Shown here: piece by piece, positions 1 to 19,238 of the stretch
Layout of the letters: the number at the start of each line of letters is the position of its first letter
Position numbering within the stretch: the first letter of the stretch is position 1
Translations under genes and position numbers: made by a program
Notes under the pieces: model-generated
The model's database searches: none
Told to the model about the DNA's origin: nothing
The model's input: only the letters and a program-made list of their open reading frames with translations
NCBI RefSeq assembly: GCF_020085105.1
Contig: NC_058057.1
Coordinates: 20,139,860-20,203,859 of the forward strand
Source of the DNA: Siniperca chuatsi
Taxonomy: Eukaryota; Chordata; Actinopteri; Centrarchiformes; Sinipercidae
Direction of reading: 5' to 3'
DNA length: 64,000 nucleotides

Positions 1-809
1 TAAAAATTAACTGGTCTAGTAACAAGGAAACTTGATGCACAAAAGTATAGAATGCCATGTTCATGTCATACAGAGTAATTGTAATTAGAAGTTTCTGATT
101 TGTAAACAGCGTCCACGTCAACTTCCAAGTCGTAATTGCAACTGGGAAACTAAGATTTTTCTGATAGCTCTGACTATATCCGACTTGGCACTTACTAACA
201 CGAAAGTGCCTGAAAACCAAACAAATATGGATGCCAAAGACCGTAGTTCAATGTAATTACTTCTTTACCATCCTGCCCATATGACATGAACGCGGCATAA
301 CTGTGGACCCATGGAAGAAAATAGGTATCACCAATGAAAGATCAACATTAAGTCCCCATAAGAAGTACAACAGACTAATTAATCTAATAAACATATGCAT
401 AGAGTACACAAGAGTAACAGTAAAGACTAAAATACTGAACAGCTAGCTCAACAGTAAATTTAAACTTAGCTAGAATGTTGTATTAGCAACACGTTAGCTT
501 CAAACAGGCATTTGGGGAGTTGATAAAAGATGCCTGCTTGGTCACAGATCTCACAAAATGGCGGATGTAACAATGTCAGTTAAACTGCTATGGATCTGTC
601 AGTGGTGGTTGCCGGTAGCAACAGAATGTTTAACTGAAACCAACTGCTGGTGGCAGAATAGTAACACAACTCACTACCACCTTAAAACACAGAGACTATA
701 AACATGATGAAGTGCTTTTGTTATGATATGACCTTTAATGTAACTGTGTATTTCAAACTGAGTGATGTACTGAATGATACTCAGCTGTCACTCTGACTCT
801 GTTTTCCAG
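1..809. other. Intron of plb1 (left edge)
   Basis: I see no exon with PLB1-like coding potential and no recognisable repeat before the acceptor at 808-809. It is read as intronic because the exon at 810 starts in phase 0 in the middle of the protein. Confidence 0.6.
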
Positions 810-3800
810 CTGGAACCACTGGGCAATAAGACTTCCACACAGGATTTTACTGCAGACATTAACCTGAAATGTCCAACCAAGGTAGGAAATTGTGTTTAAA
901 TAGAGAGTCAGTGCTATAAATGCTGGTGAATGTGTTTTTTTTTGTAAATTCTGAGATGGCTCAATCCTGTGAGGAAACAAAATGCTCTAAATTAATTCCC
1001 CAAGCTTCTGTTATAAAAGTATATAATGTTTTTAAATGTATGTCATTTTTCTGAATTTAGAGGCTGCAAAGTCACTGACTGCCGTCATGTAATGCACAAT
1101 CTTTCCTTTGTCTGCAGACTTCACCATACATCCGGACATATAACAACAGCGATTACATATATGCTGGTGTCTCTCCAACACCTGGACCTATCACAGTAAG
1201 GAAGTAATCTCAGTCTGAGAGGCTGAGAAGTGACATCTAGTACAAATAAAATATGTAATGTCTAACAACTAAAGACCTGAATAAGGCTAACATTTCACAG
1301 AAACTAAAATGGTGTTGAAACAATTAGTTGATTAATTGATAAGTTTATCAATGGAAAAGAAATCATCAACTAATTTGATAATTGATTAATATTTTTTAAG
1401 TAATTTATCAAGGAAAATTCTCGGTTTGCTGGTTTTCTCTGATCATAAATTGAACATCTTTGGGTTTTGTATTTTGTTGTACAAAATAAGCAGTTCAAAA
1501 TAAGCAGTATAAAGACATCACATTGGGCTCTGGGAACTTGTTATGGGCATTTTTCTCTATTTTGAGACTTGCTTTCCCAAATGCGTTTTCCGTTTTCCAT
1601 TTCACAAAAGAAAGACAGAAAGGGATAACAACAACCTAAAACGTAACACTGTTCAGCTCCGCATAGACAATAAAGAAAAATAGAAGAAACAAGAAAAACT
1701 TCATCATTATGTGAGGTCTACGCCAAATAAAAGAGCCAAACCATCCATTTATCTTTGTAATTATTTTATGCGTGAATTAAATGGGAATAATTCTCATTGG
1801 ATAAAGCAAAGGAGGGAGAACATTCATTTTCAGAAGTGAAACTCTGCCTAGCCAGGATCTAGGGAGAGAGTTCAAACGTAATTGCCAAATACACAAATCC
1901 TGTAGGGGACCATCTAAAAGGAGAGGGAAAAGGAGAACTAGTGACCTGAAGCCGATCACCTAGAGGCATAGCGTCAGATTTGAAAAAATGTATTTTTTAT
2001 CCAGAGAAAGCACTAAATTGAGTGATATTTTGTATTAGGCGGTGAACTGATACAGCAGGGTTAGACATAAATAATAAAACATCATCAGCATATAAAGCAA
2101 TTTTACGAGATACAGTATCTGTCCAACAACCAGTGCAGATATTCCAGGGTCGTCCAAATTCCCTTCAATAACGGCTCAATCACCAACGCAAATAGCAGTG
2201 GGGACAGTGAACACCCCTACCTGTTCACTCTCAGAACCTCAAAATTTCCCGATCTAACCCCATTGGTCAAGAGTGCTGCCATCGGACAATTATAAAGAAC
2301 CTTCATCCATTTAATGAAATTACTGCCTAAACCAAATTTCTCCAGGGTAAAGAACAGACACAGTCGAGGAAAACATAATCAAGCAACATTTCAGGATGAA
2401 GTCATTTTACACATTTTGATGTTTCTTTTTCCCCAGAACTGGGGAAGTGACTTCTCCTGTGTGGACCTTGCTCCATCTGACACTGTGCCAACTTCAGGTG
2501 AGATGGACAGTTGTCTCTGGATTATCAGCAGACAGTTGATGTGAGATTCCTCTTTTATCTACAATTAATAAACTGAAACAAAGACACTGTGGTGTAAAGC
2601 TAGGCACACCACCAGTGACACTGAGAATGAAAGGGCTGAAATAAACTGCACCAATTGTCACTTGGATCATTTCAAATTTCTACGAACAAAAACGTGTGCT
2701 GTCAAGATAAATTAAATCTAATCTAATCACAGATAACTTATACACATAGTGGCTTTAAACTGAGAGGAAAATGGCTGCAGGAAGCAGAGACAAAAGAAAA
2801 GTTCTTCAAATGCTGAAAATAGGAGCTGATTAAGTGCTAAATATTACATGCACAGGGATGTTTGTGGTTTATCTTGATGTCAGTAGGTTGAATCTCTTTT
2901 ATGTCTTTTATCTGTAGTTCACATGCTGAGACCAGCAGACATTAAGGTGGTGGCAGCACTGGGAGACTCTTCAACGGTTAGTGTCACAACACAATGATAT
3001 CCAGTTTATTCTTTTCAATGAGAAAGTACAAAGAAGGAGATATAATGTACAAAACAGCTGGACACATATTAGAAAATCACACATTTATTACCAAACTTAA
3101 GCAGCAACAGACAATAAGTATTTGACAGGTAATGATTTTTTTTTTTTTTTTTTTTACATAAATACCATATTATGTTTTCATTTGTCTTGTGTGTGCGTGT
3201 GTGTGTTGAAGGGAAATATTCAATTGTAATTTAGCACCAACTGTGAACCTGTTGATATCAGCTATTTAGTATTATTGAACTATGAACTCTCTAATCAATT
3301 TGTTATCAGCCAGATAGCTTGCCCTGGTGATGATACTCCCTTTTATGTTCCGGTGTCTTTATATATGTGGCTTGTGTGTTCTCTGTTCACAGGCAGGCAC
3401 TGGTGCCAAAGCAAAGAACCTGTTTGGCCTCAATACAGACTATACAGGAGTGTCATGGAGGTACGATATGCCTCCTGTGTTAATGAGGTTTACATTAACC
3501 ATCATATTTTATGAACCACGCTGATGTATGTGGGCTTTTTCTTGCAGCATTGGAGGGGATAAGACTCTGGAGTCTGTCACAACACTACCAAGTGAGTTTA
3601 TACCACTTGTTTGGCAAAAAATTGTTTCTCTATCTATATCTGACAGGAATGACAATATCTCCAACTTAATGCTGGGAATGTGTGTTTGTAATCTGCAGAG
3701 GAGCAGTCTTTTTAGTATTGGAAACATTTTTAACCTTACTGTGGGGCAGTTTCTAAATGATGGGTCTCATGCAAGAACCACTTGCACAAACAGATTCGTT

Positions 3801-6800
3801 CTTAAGTGGCATGAAGGAGTGATTTATAAGAATTTGTTGCATTCACCAATTTCCTAATTTATAGGATTTTCTTTTAGGTCCAGATCTGTCATACAAGTCA
3901 TGTACAGTCTGCCTTTCTCCACGGGTGGAAAACACTTGTTGGACTTAAGAATTATAATGCCTTAATCTGAATGAATTTGGGGTTTACATAACTTCATGTC
4001 TGATGACACAACAGTTGGAAGCTGTTAATTATTCATATTTTCCAATTGTTTCAGGTCCTCTAATATGACTGCAGACACTGCTAAATTTCTGTTTTGGGCT
4101 GCTGATTTCTGACATCAGGATTTAAAGCTCAGCTCTTAGGTGACATTTTTATGAATGACACTTGCCCACAAATGGATTGGAACAGGTAGCCTTATAAAGC
4201 AATGTGGGGGCACTGATTTGCTAATGCTTGAATCTCACTAACGTTGCACCTACTCATGTTCAGGTGGCATTCATCAGGTTGAAACAAGGTTGTGTAGTAA
4301 AGAGGGTTTGGTGAACTGGCTTGTACAAGCAGAAGTTTAAGATAAGAATAGAAAATGTTCTTGCATGAGGCCTGATGTCTGCTGTTTCTTAGACACACAT
4401 ACAGTGTGACATTCCTAACTGGGAGCTACTATAACCACAGCCTTCACTGGTTGTCAGTTGACCGGTTGAAGAGCTGTAATGTAGCAGGCTTTTACTCATT
4501 CACTTTTTTACCCAGCTGCTAGAGTGAAAGAAACCAGCAGTGCACTACTTCTCAGCTGGTACTCAATCATTTTCCCTCTGTATCTCCTCAGACATCTTGA
4601 AGAAGTTCAACCCCTCCTTAAAGGGCTTCTCCAGAGGCCAGGGCTCAAGACAGAAGGGCTTCAACATGGCTGTAGCTGGAGCTAAGACCTCGTATGTGCA
4701 TATTTGCTTAGTATCTCCACCTGAGTAAAACTTTTGAACAACCCATTGTCATCTCTCTAACGCATACTGCCTGTATTTGTTCTGTTCCAGAGATATCCCG
4801 GGGCAAGTCCAAGCTCTCATCAAGGCCATGAGAGAAAATAAGGTAAGACTTCCCCAAAACTAAGTAATTAATATGGTGGCTCTAATAGTGTCTACCACTT
4901 TCATGCTCATGTTCTGTACATATGCTACACAGGAGGTGAATTTTGAAAAGGACTGGAAACTTGTGACAATATTTGTTGGGGGAAATGATCTTTGCAATTA
5001 CTGCACAGACCAAGTAAGTGTTCCTCAAAATTCATGCATTATACATACTGTAAATAAGGATGCATTTGTGTATGTTATGGAACTGCAGTAAAAGCCATGC
5101 TTTACATATCTCTGCAGAATAATCTGTCACCCAAGAACTATAGCCACAATCTTATGCTGAGTTTGGACATGTTTTACAAAGAGGTGAGATATTAACAGCT
5201 ACACGTTATTGTCATCTGCTGTTCTCGTGAGTACAAGTAGGTCATGTTTATTCTGCCCTGCTCTTCTCTCTCTTTGCATCTTTAGGTACCAAGGCTGTTG
5301 GTTAATGTTGTGGAGCTCTTGCAGATAAATCCATTGAAATCTGTTAAGAGGAACACGCTTGGCTGTACCTTCTTGCAGAGGTTTGTTTTGTTGTTTCTAG
5401 TCTGTTTTTCTGTCTGTTTCATCATCTTCTCAGATGTCATGTAGAACATTAGAAGTCACATGATTTTAAAGTGCCTTTAATCAATATTTTCATATTAACA
5501 AACACATGACTACGTGTAATGTAAAAGGTGTCGCTCATAGTAATGAACCTGCAGAGATTTATCACCAGACTCCGCAGTTCCCCTCAGCTCTACAGACCGT
5601 ATCAGCTCATTGTTTTGGTTTTTTGGCCTGAAACTTTACTGTTTTGCTTCACTCTGCTTCCATAAGTGTTGTTTTCAGCCGCAGCAGGTAGCTGTTTTTA
5701 GTGAAAAAGCTCTAAAAACCCATTGTACGTTAACTGCTCAGCACCATGGATTTACATTTGACAAGTGGACAGAAACAAGACTCAAAATGAATGATAATGT
5801 TGGTTTGTGTCTACTGGATGTTTAAATAAGCAACTGTTAACAGGTTTGCAGTATCAACTTAAAAGGTGTCAGCGCTTTGTTTAAAGCTTGTTTCTGCTGC
5901 CCCCAACTGGTCCAAAAAAAATAAATAATCAGTCGATGCAGGTTTAAACCTCCAAAAATTAAGGTTGGTCATTCCAGTGGTGTAGTTTCCCCTGAAAGAT
6001 TAAAATCTAGTCAAGACAAAGATTATTCATTAAGCATGTTAGTAATATGAAGATTTTATAAAAGCAGATGTGAGAATTAAAAGAGACAAGTTTTCCAAAT
6101 TGGAAAAACAGAAGTTAGTAAAGCGCTACAGATTAGATTATTCAGCGATATTTGTGTTGATCTCTTGGTACTCAGACGTATCGTTATTTTGGAATTAACA
6201 CGAAATCATAGCCTAATATTTTTCATGTCCACTTGAAGCTAACACAAGAGCTTTACATAAAGCAGATGTCCCTGGTGTTTCTGGGAACATTTGAGTTGTT
6301 TTGTTACAATTACAGTCCTTACAACTGCAAACCTCTAGAACCATCTATTTTCACTTGATCAGTCAAGGATTTAATTTGGAATTCAAGGATTTTGGCATGG
6401 AAATGGAAGGATCTGATCCCAAATCGATGACTCAGTGCAAAGATTCTTTGATTTGGGATCAGCTCCTTCCTCATTTTAGCAAAAGGAGAATAAACGGGAA
6501 TCTGTTTTTTACAGGACCAGCTGTCCCTGTGTTATCAACCCAGCTGAAAACTCCCCAGAGCTTGAAGAGATGAAACGAATCAATCACGAGTATCAGGTAA
6601 AAGCAAAAAGCTCTTTTAGCCATTTAAATATTTTCAAAAAATGGGGTTCCCTCTGCCATTCCTCCAATTTTCTTTTTTCCTCCCAGGCTGAGATCCAGTA
6701 TCTTATTTCTGGAAATCGCTATGACAGAAGAGAAGACTTTGCTGTCGTCCTTCAACCCTTTTTACACAATTCCTTCATCCCTCATATTGGAGTAAGTTAC

Positions 6801-8393
6801 AGAGATATACAAATGTATCCAAACAGGCATCCACACAAAATGAATGAAATGTACCCAAGCTGAAAATCTAATCTTTTCACCAGGTGGGTGAGGCTGACTC
6901 GAGTTTCTTCTCTGTGGACTGTTTCCACATCAGTGAGCGAGCTCATGCTGAGATGGCCATTGCACTGTGGAATAACATGGTGAGCAAGGAGCAATAATGG
7001 ATCAAACTGCAGCAGAATAACTAGTGTTTCCAAGTGTTTTTAGGTCTTACAGAATTTCTCTTTCTGTGTTGACAGTTGGAGCCCGTAGGCAGAAAGCAGG
7101 CCTACAACAACTTCACATATGACCGCTCTAAGATTCACTGTCCCTCTGAGGTATGTGTGGAGATTTCTGGAGAGAAATCCCACTGCTCAAAACTCATGTT
7201 ATTATTGTATCACCAAACTATATGTATTTATTTATCAATTAGAGTTTAATTTTAACGTTCTAATCGTTCAGTCACCAAAAGTGTCCAATATAAAATAAAT
7301 AATTGAGACATAATGAAATAAATACTCTATATAACTACATACAGACAAAAAATATAATATAACCATTAACTTGTAAAATAATCCAATACCTTTTTTAAAA
7401 TAAGCTGAAATATTATGAAATATATAATGGGACCATTATGAAAATAAGTTATTTTAACTTTTAGTGTATCATGTGTCATGCTTCAATTTTATGCAAAACA
7501 CTTATTTTATATGTCGTTTATAGTTTGTTTGTTTTATGTTTCTTCATGTCCATGTTTTACGTTAGAGTGAATCTGTATGCTTTTGTTTGTTTGGTGAATA
7601 TGTGGAAAAGTGCGTAATGTGAATGTTGTTTTATGACAGAATAAAACCAAACCATTCTAAGATATTATGACTACTTTCATTCTGCTTCTTTTCCCAATAA
7701 CAGAGTTTATAGAAGGTCATTTTTAGGAAGGTCACTGGGGAAAATGGCTTGAACTAAAAACTACTGAAGTGAAATAAAAATGACTTTACTCTGTTATTGG
7801 GGAAAAAGCAGGATGAAATGACATTTTTATAATAATGACATTTTTAAAATGTATAGGATCATTCCACAATTTTATGGTTTTATATTATGTCTATTTTTAT
7901 TCATACGATTATCTATTTCATAAATGTCTTATTTATTTAATATTGAACATTTTAGGTCTCCATATTACTCAACTCAACTCATAATCCCTGAATAGAAATG
8001 TGGGTCTTGAGTATATTTGGGCACAACTGCTCAAAGATTCTTTCTTAATTTCTTAAATTTCTGCTCTGAGCTATTTTATGTTTCCTATAGGTCAATCCCT
8101 TCATCTTCACTAAGATCAACAGCCTACCAAGTCCACTAGTGACCACCACGACTGGTGCAACTGTCTCAGGCTCCACCATCAACACCACCACCACTACTAC
8201 CAGCAGCTCCAGTCCTGCACCAACCATCCCTCTGCCCAAGTGTCCCTCCTCTGTACCTGTGTGGGTGCCAGTGATTGTGGGACTCTTCAGTTTACTGGCT
8301 GGCATTACTGTTGCCTGGCTAATTCTCTCTTGCAGTCAGCGTCGGAAAAACAAAGTGGAGAAAGCAGTAGAAATGAAAGGAACTGTTTTTTAA
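810..8393 (+). CDS. plb1: Phospholipase B1, membrane-associated (3' part, 16 exons; 5' end outside window)
   Basis: Exons: 810-881, 1118-1195, 2437-2497, 2918-2976, 3393-3460, 3548-3591, 4592-4691, 4791-4842, 4933-5013, 5118-5183, 5286-5380, 6515-6596, 6687-6791, 6884-6979, 7076-7150, 8091-8393. All junctions are AG/GT, and the sum is 1437 nt in one open frame (478 aa plus TAA). PLB1 is a brush-border GDSL lipase that removes both acyl chains of phospholipids; the mammalian protein carries tandem lipase repeats. The first exon (LEPLGNKT) is the tail of an upstream repeat, so the gene continues leftwards. The last repeat is complete. It has the nucleophile block (VAALGDSS, exon 4), [23 protein letters not shown] and the [10 protein letters not shown] block with the catalytic Asp/His. 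The final exon encodes a Thr/Ser-rich stalk, one hydrophobic helix ([20 protein letters not shown]) and a short basic tail, so it is a type I membrane protein. The identification is secure. Upstream exons are not visible in 1-809. Confidence 0.96.
1318..1570 (-). repeat. 'CGATTAATCG'-type teleost interspersed repeat, copy 1
   Basis: A degenerate block with repeated TTGATTAATTGAT-like words, followed by the 'CATCACATTGGGCTCTGGGAA' module. The same modules recur at 25.7-26.1, 27.3-27.5, 51.9-52.1 and 54.5 kb. It lies in the plb1 intron between the exons at 1118-1195 and 2437-2497. Confidence 0.65.
1775..2390 (-). mobile_element. Antisense fossil of an L1-like LINE (reverse transcriptase C-terminal region)
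   Basis: Read on the minus strand, 1959-1777 gives [23 protein letters not shown], close to the 'LSWLGRISLIKMNILPRLLYP' signature of fish L1-like elements. Further upstream on the minus strand come [21 protein letters not shown] and [10 protein letters not shown], the RT block usually written '[11 protein letters not shown]'. Frames are broken by several stops, so it is dead. It sits within a plb1 intron in opposite orientation to the gene. Confidence 0.82.
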
Positions 8394-9030
8394 TGCAGTT
8401 GTTCTTATCAAGCTTTGTTTATTTTCAACAGTATATTTAAGTCTTAAAGCAGAATCAAGCAATTGTTGGCCACTAGAGGGCAGAAAGTAGACTCCAGAAG
8501 AAACATCCAGTAGAAACAACAACCTGTTGAATGCAAGTTCAATATTCAATTGCATTGTAGCCCTGTTTAATCCGTCAATTCTATCTGGGTCTGTTTGTTT
8601 TGTGAGGTGTTTGACTTTCTGCTGTTTCATTTGAGGAAGGTAGTAAACAGTAAGTAAGCAGTTGTAAACAGCAGCTGATTACCATTTTATTTGAGGGTCT
8701 TGACAAAATCATGTGCCTCTAGGACCAAAAAAACTAAATAATGAGCTGAGAGCTGTATACACCTGCAGACTGAGATGTAGATCCTCAGTTGGAGTTGCAG
8801 TACTAGTAGCCTGTTTACGTTTAGAGATGATTAAATGTTAGTATCAATTACTTAATACTCTTATTACTTAATGGTGCTACAAGTATGTAAAATATTTCAA
8901 ATTTTTATACTATACAGAAATAGCAAAATATTCCACATGTAACTGACTGACCTCGTTAAATCCAGAAGTTTTGTACATTTACTTTATTTATTGATGAAAT
9001 AAAATTCCTACAATATTCGAGTCATAGTTG
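8394..9030 (+). other. plb1 3' UTR and putative polyA signal
   Basis: Unique-looking AT-rich sequence follows the stop codon. An AATAAA occurs at about 8998-9003, a plausible polyadenylation signal. No other candidate gene was seen here. Confidence 0.4.
8470..8483 (+). promoter_or_regulatory. CTCF-like core motif downstream of plb1 stop
   Basis: CCACTAGAGGGCAG fits the CTCF core consensus (CCASYAGRKGGCRS) at every position. It lies 77 bp after the plb1 stop codon, between plb1 and ppp1cb. Such motifs also occur by chance and inside repeats, so occupancy is inference only. Confidence 0.4.
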
Positions 9031-9107
9031 ATGTACTTTGCAAACAATAGTTCCATACCACTGAAACGTCCAGAAGTCCTGCACTATCAGGTGTTTCCTG
9101 ATCTCTG

Positions 9108-9560
9108 ATGTCTCCCATCTAAATAAACTCTGCTAGCAGCGGAGTGATGGATTTCCATCACATTTTGTACAGACATTTGTGGTTCCCACACAATGTGACT
9201 TTGGTGATCCCCTGACTTTTCTTATAGCGCCACCATGAGGTTGACATTTGTGATTTTGAGTTAAATGTCTTGAAAACTATTGGATGGATTGCCATTACAT
9301 TTTTATTTTGGACATTCATGTTCCTCTCAGGAGGAATTGTAATAACTTAATAATAACTCATCCAGCACCATCATCAGGTGATGATTTTAATTTGTCCTCA
9401 GCTGTGCTTTGTGTTTAGTAGTATTTAGACAATGTTAGCATGCTAACAAGCTAAACTAATATGGTGACGATGGTTCAGGAATGTTATACCTGCTAAACAT
9501 CAGCACGTTAGCATGTTGACGTTAGCATTTAGCTCAAACACTGGTGTGCAAAAGTACAGC
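9108..9560 (+). repeat. Teleost 'GTTAGCATGCTAA'-type interspersed repeat
   Basis: The block contains 'TTGAAAACTATTGGATGGATTG', 'GGACATTCATGTTCC', 'GCGCCACCATGAGG', 'GTTAGCATGCTAACA' and 'GCATTTAGCTCAAA'. I recognise this order of modules from interspersed repeats that are abundant in percomorph fish. There is no coding capacity; it is probably an old non-autonomous element. The family name is not known to me. Confidence 0.65.
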
Positions 9561-9600
9561 CTTACATAGCGTGGCTATAGACTCTAAGTCTAAACTGAAG

Positions 9601-9775
9601 ATCTGTGACCCAAGATTTATTTCTTCAGTAGGAACAAATGGGCTTGGTGCTGAGTGCCACAGACAGGGAAAGACAGAAAGTATTGAGCGAAAGACAAACA
9701 TATTGGTTGGTTTTGGTCTTTTCATGGGATTTCATGGGAAATAAGAAAAATATAGAATAACACCAGAGTTATTCT
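9601..9775 (+). repeat. 'GTTGGTTTTGGTC' repeat family, copy A
   Basis: Contains TTCTTCAGTAGGAACAAATG, then TTGGTTTTGGTCTTTTCATG, then ATAAGAAAAATATAGAATAA. The same word order recurs at about 43.25-43.39 kb (+), and in inverted form at 42.54-42.60 and 60.6-60.76 kb. It is non-coding. Confidence 0.65.
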
Positions 9776-9879
9776 TTAAACTCTTTCTGGAAATTGCATT
9801 TCCCTAACTATCAACACTGAATGACTGAATGATAAACTATTAGATATTATAATTAGTAACTATAACTACCTACAACATA

Positions 9880-10129
9880 TTCCTCAAAAATGTAGTGGAG
9901 TAGAAGTATAAGTAACATAAAATGGAAGCATTGCTATAAAAACTAGTACATCCAAACTGTACTAAAGTGCAATGCTCGAGGAAATGTACTCAGTTACATT
10001 CCACAACTGCTGATAAGTTATCCATAATATCTGTGTGCATGCCTGGGAAGGGTTGTACTGGTTTGAGCCTGCAAGTCAGTATTCAGGGCCAATTTTACCC
10101 AGGACTCTGTCTGTGTGAGTATCAGAAAC
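9880..10129 (+). promoter_or_regulatory. ppp1cb 5' UTR / promoter region
   Basis: This is the unique sequence immediately upstream of the ppp1cb ATG. No clear TATA box was seen. The first coding exon has no splice acceptor in front of the ATG, so transcription probably starts within this stretch. Confidence 0.4.
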
Positions 10130-17032
<6,903 letters not shown>

Positions 17033-18300
17033 GCGGCTGGCCCTGACTCTCCTCCCCCCCGGCTGGCCCACGTCCCTGCAGGCTGCCTCAAACACTCCAG
17101 CCTTCTCTCAGTCAGCTTGTTCATGTGTAAACAAAAACTCCAGGAGTGTTTTTTGCTTGTTCTGTGGGTATTTTTTATGAACATGTGAGTGGTATTTTTT
17201 CCTCTTTTTTTTATGCTATGGTATGTATTAACTCAGCCCTCACTTCTACTAATATTAAAACCAAACTCTTGTGGATGTTAAGAAAAGATGCTTCTCTGCC
17301 TTCAGATTAACAATTTCCATAGTGAATGCATGCACGCTGGTGAGATTGAGACACACAAGCCAATGTAAAATCCATAAATTCTCCCAGACAACAGGGCCAA
17401 TTGTTTCTTGTCTCACCTTGATTTGTCTAATGTTCATGTAATTAACCTAATTACTGCCATTGCCCCCCTTCTATATAGGCTGAAGTAGTACCCTGCTTAA
17501 AGGAATAGTTAGACATTCTGGGAGTTAGATGAGAATACCACTCATGTCTGTCAAATATGCAACTACCACCAGCAGCCGGCTAACTTAGCTTAGCACAAAG
17601 ACTGGAAACGGGGGAAACAGCTTGCCTGGTTCAACGGTAACAAAATCCACCTACTGGCTCTTTCATTAATATGAAGTATCTTGTTTAATTTTTTTTTTTT
17701 TATGGATTAAACAAAGTGTAAAAACAACAAGCCTACATTTTACAGGCGTTTTTGTGTTCCGACCCAGGACCCATTGCAAGGCAACCAGCAGAAACTCCAA
17801 GAAGTTACCGGTCCCAACCAAGAAATAGTCAGGCACATAACCTCTGTAAAACTGTTGTTTTTACACTTTGTTTTGTATGGATTAAACAAACAAGTTATAA
17901 TGTGTTAATTAATGAGCTTTAGAAGTTCTGGTAGGTGGATTTTGTTATCTTTGGACAGAGCCAGGTTACCCATTTCCTGTTTCCAGTCTTTATGCTAAGC
18001 TAAGTTAACAGGCTGCTGGCTGTAGCATCATATTTAAACAGACAGACATGAAGTATCGATCTTCACATCTAACTCTCGGAAAGAAAGCAACTAAGCATAT
18101 GTCCCAAAATGTTGAATTTTTACTTTAAGAATCGCCCGTTAGACATTGCTGACTTTCCCTTTCGACGCGAATGTTTTTCTCCCCATGTTTGATTATATCA
18201 GTGCAATCAGTATTGCTAAAATCTTGCCATATGCAAGTATTAACATTTGTAAAGGCCATTAAAGCCTATTTGAACTTTAATAAAGAACACAGCCAAACTA
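17033..18300 (+). other. ppp1cb 3' UTR with candidate polyA signal
   Basis: The region after the stop continues to an AATAAA at 18279-18284 in the context TTTAATAAAG. If that is the main site, the TTAA-flanked element at 17497-18128 lies within the 3' UTR. Confidence 0.5.
17497..18128. mobile_element. TTAA-flanked MITE-like element, copy 1 (632 bp, with internal inversion)
   Basis: The element begins TTAA-AGGAATAGTTAGACAT and ends AAAATGTTGAATTTTTAC-TTTAA, giving imperfect terminal inverted repeats between TTAA sites. Internally, 17639-17731 and 17853-17949 form a long inverted repeat: 'ACAAAATCCACCTACTGG' on the left, 'TGGTAGGTGGATTTTGTTAT' on the right. There is no ORF. A related 435-bp copy lies at 49785-50219. 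Confidence 0.7.
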
Positions 18301-19238
18301 TGCTGTACTAGGGCATTGATATACATTAGATGCAAACACCAAACTCTGAAACTTTTGTGTCTCTCACATCACTGAAGGCATTGAGTAATGCAATAGCGTA
18401 AAAGTTTCATTTTCACTTCTGACGTAAATTCAGTGTATGTGGAATGTGGGAACCAAACATCAGTGAGCACGTTGAGTTTGTGTCCATTATTCTGGTAAGT
18501 ACAGTAGATGTGTAGAAAAGTAGACACGGATATGCCGGTGGAAGACAAAAGGTGTAGAAAAGAAATGTGAACACCACGGCAGAAACAGACATACAGGACA
18601 GGATTAAAAAAAATAGTTAACAGTAGATTAATTTTTTGTTAAGTTGTTGCAGCTCGAAAAAAGCTGTTTATTGTTCACAGCAGTAGATGTCGACCTCCCA
18701 CACTGAACATCGTTGAACTTCCAGTCATTGCATGACATTGTAAAGAGGTCAAAATCATCAAGTGGAGACAATGGCGTTTTTTTGTTGTTGGCATTATGCT
18801 AGTTATATAACATTGTTCCCACTTAGTGGTTATTGAATGAAGTAAATCATTTCCAACTCACTAATGAACATTTAACTGATTTATTTTTATTTCAATCTTG
18901 CCTTTCGCCTTGTAAATCTATTGGTCTTCAAGTTGGAAACAGTATGTTAAGACGTTCTGAGATTTGTACAAGTTTCTTTCAAAACGACTGAAATAAATGG
19001 AAGTGCTGTTGAGCCTGCTCTCTGTTTGTTTCGGGTTAACTGAGTGGTGAGTAATGCTGAATGACCATGGTAACCATGGTAGATCAGTAGGTCCAATGTG
19101 ACTTTGTACAACATAGATTTTACAACATTTTCACACACAGAAGGTTCCTGCATGTGTGTCCAGGAACTCTGTGGATTTTAAGTGTTGAATCTCTGATCCA
19201 CAGAGGGACATTAGTGTGAAGTCTGATAAAGACAAACC
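18301..19238. other. Convergent 3' region between ppp1cb and bpnt1
   Basis: No ORF of interest was found. TTTATT (AATAAA on the minus strand) occurs near 18667 and 18880, giving candidate polyA signals for bpnt1 on the minus strand. The two genes therefore converge here. Confidence 0.45.

Noticed and set aside
8045-8305. 86-aa minus-strand ORF
   Set aside because: Shadow of the Thr/Ser-rich last exon of plb1.
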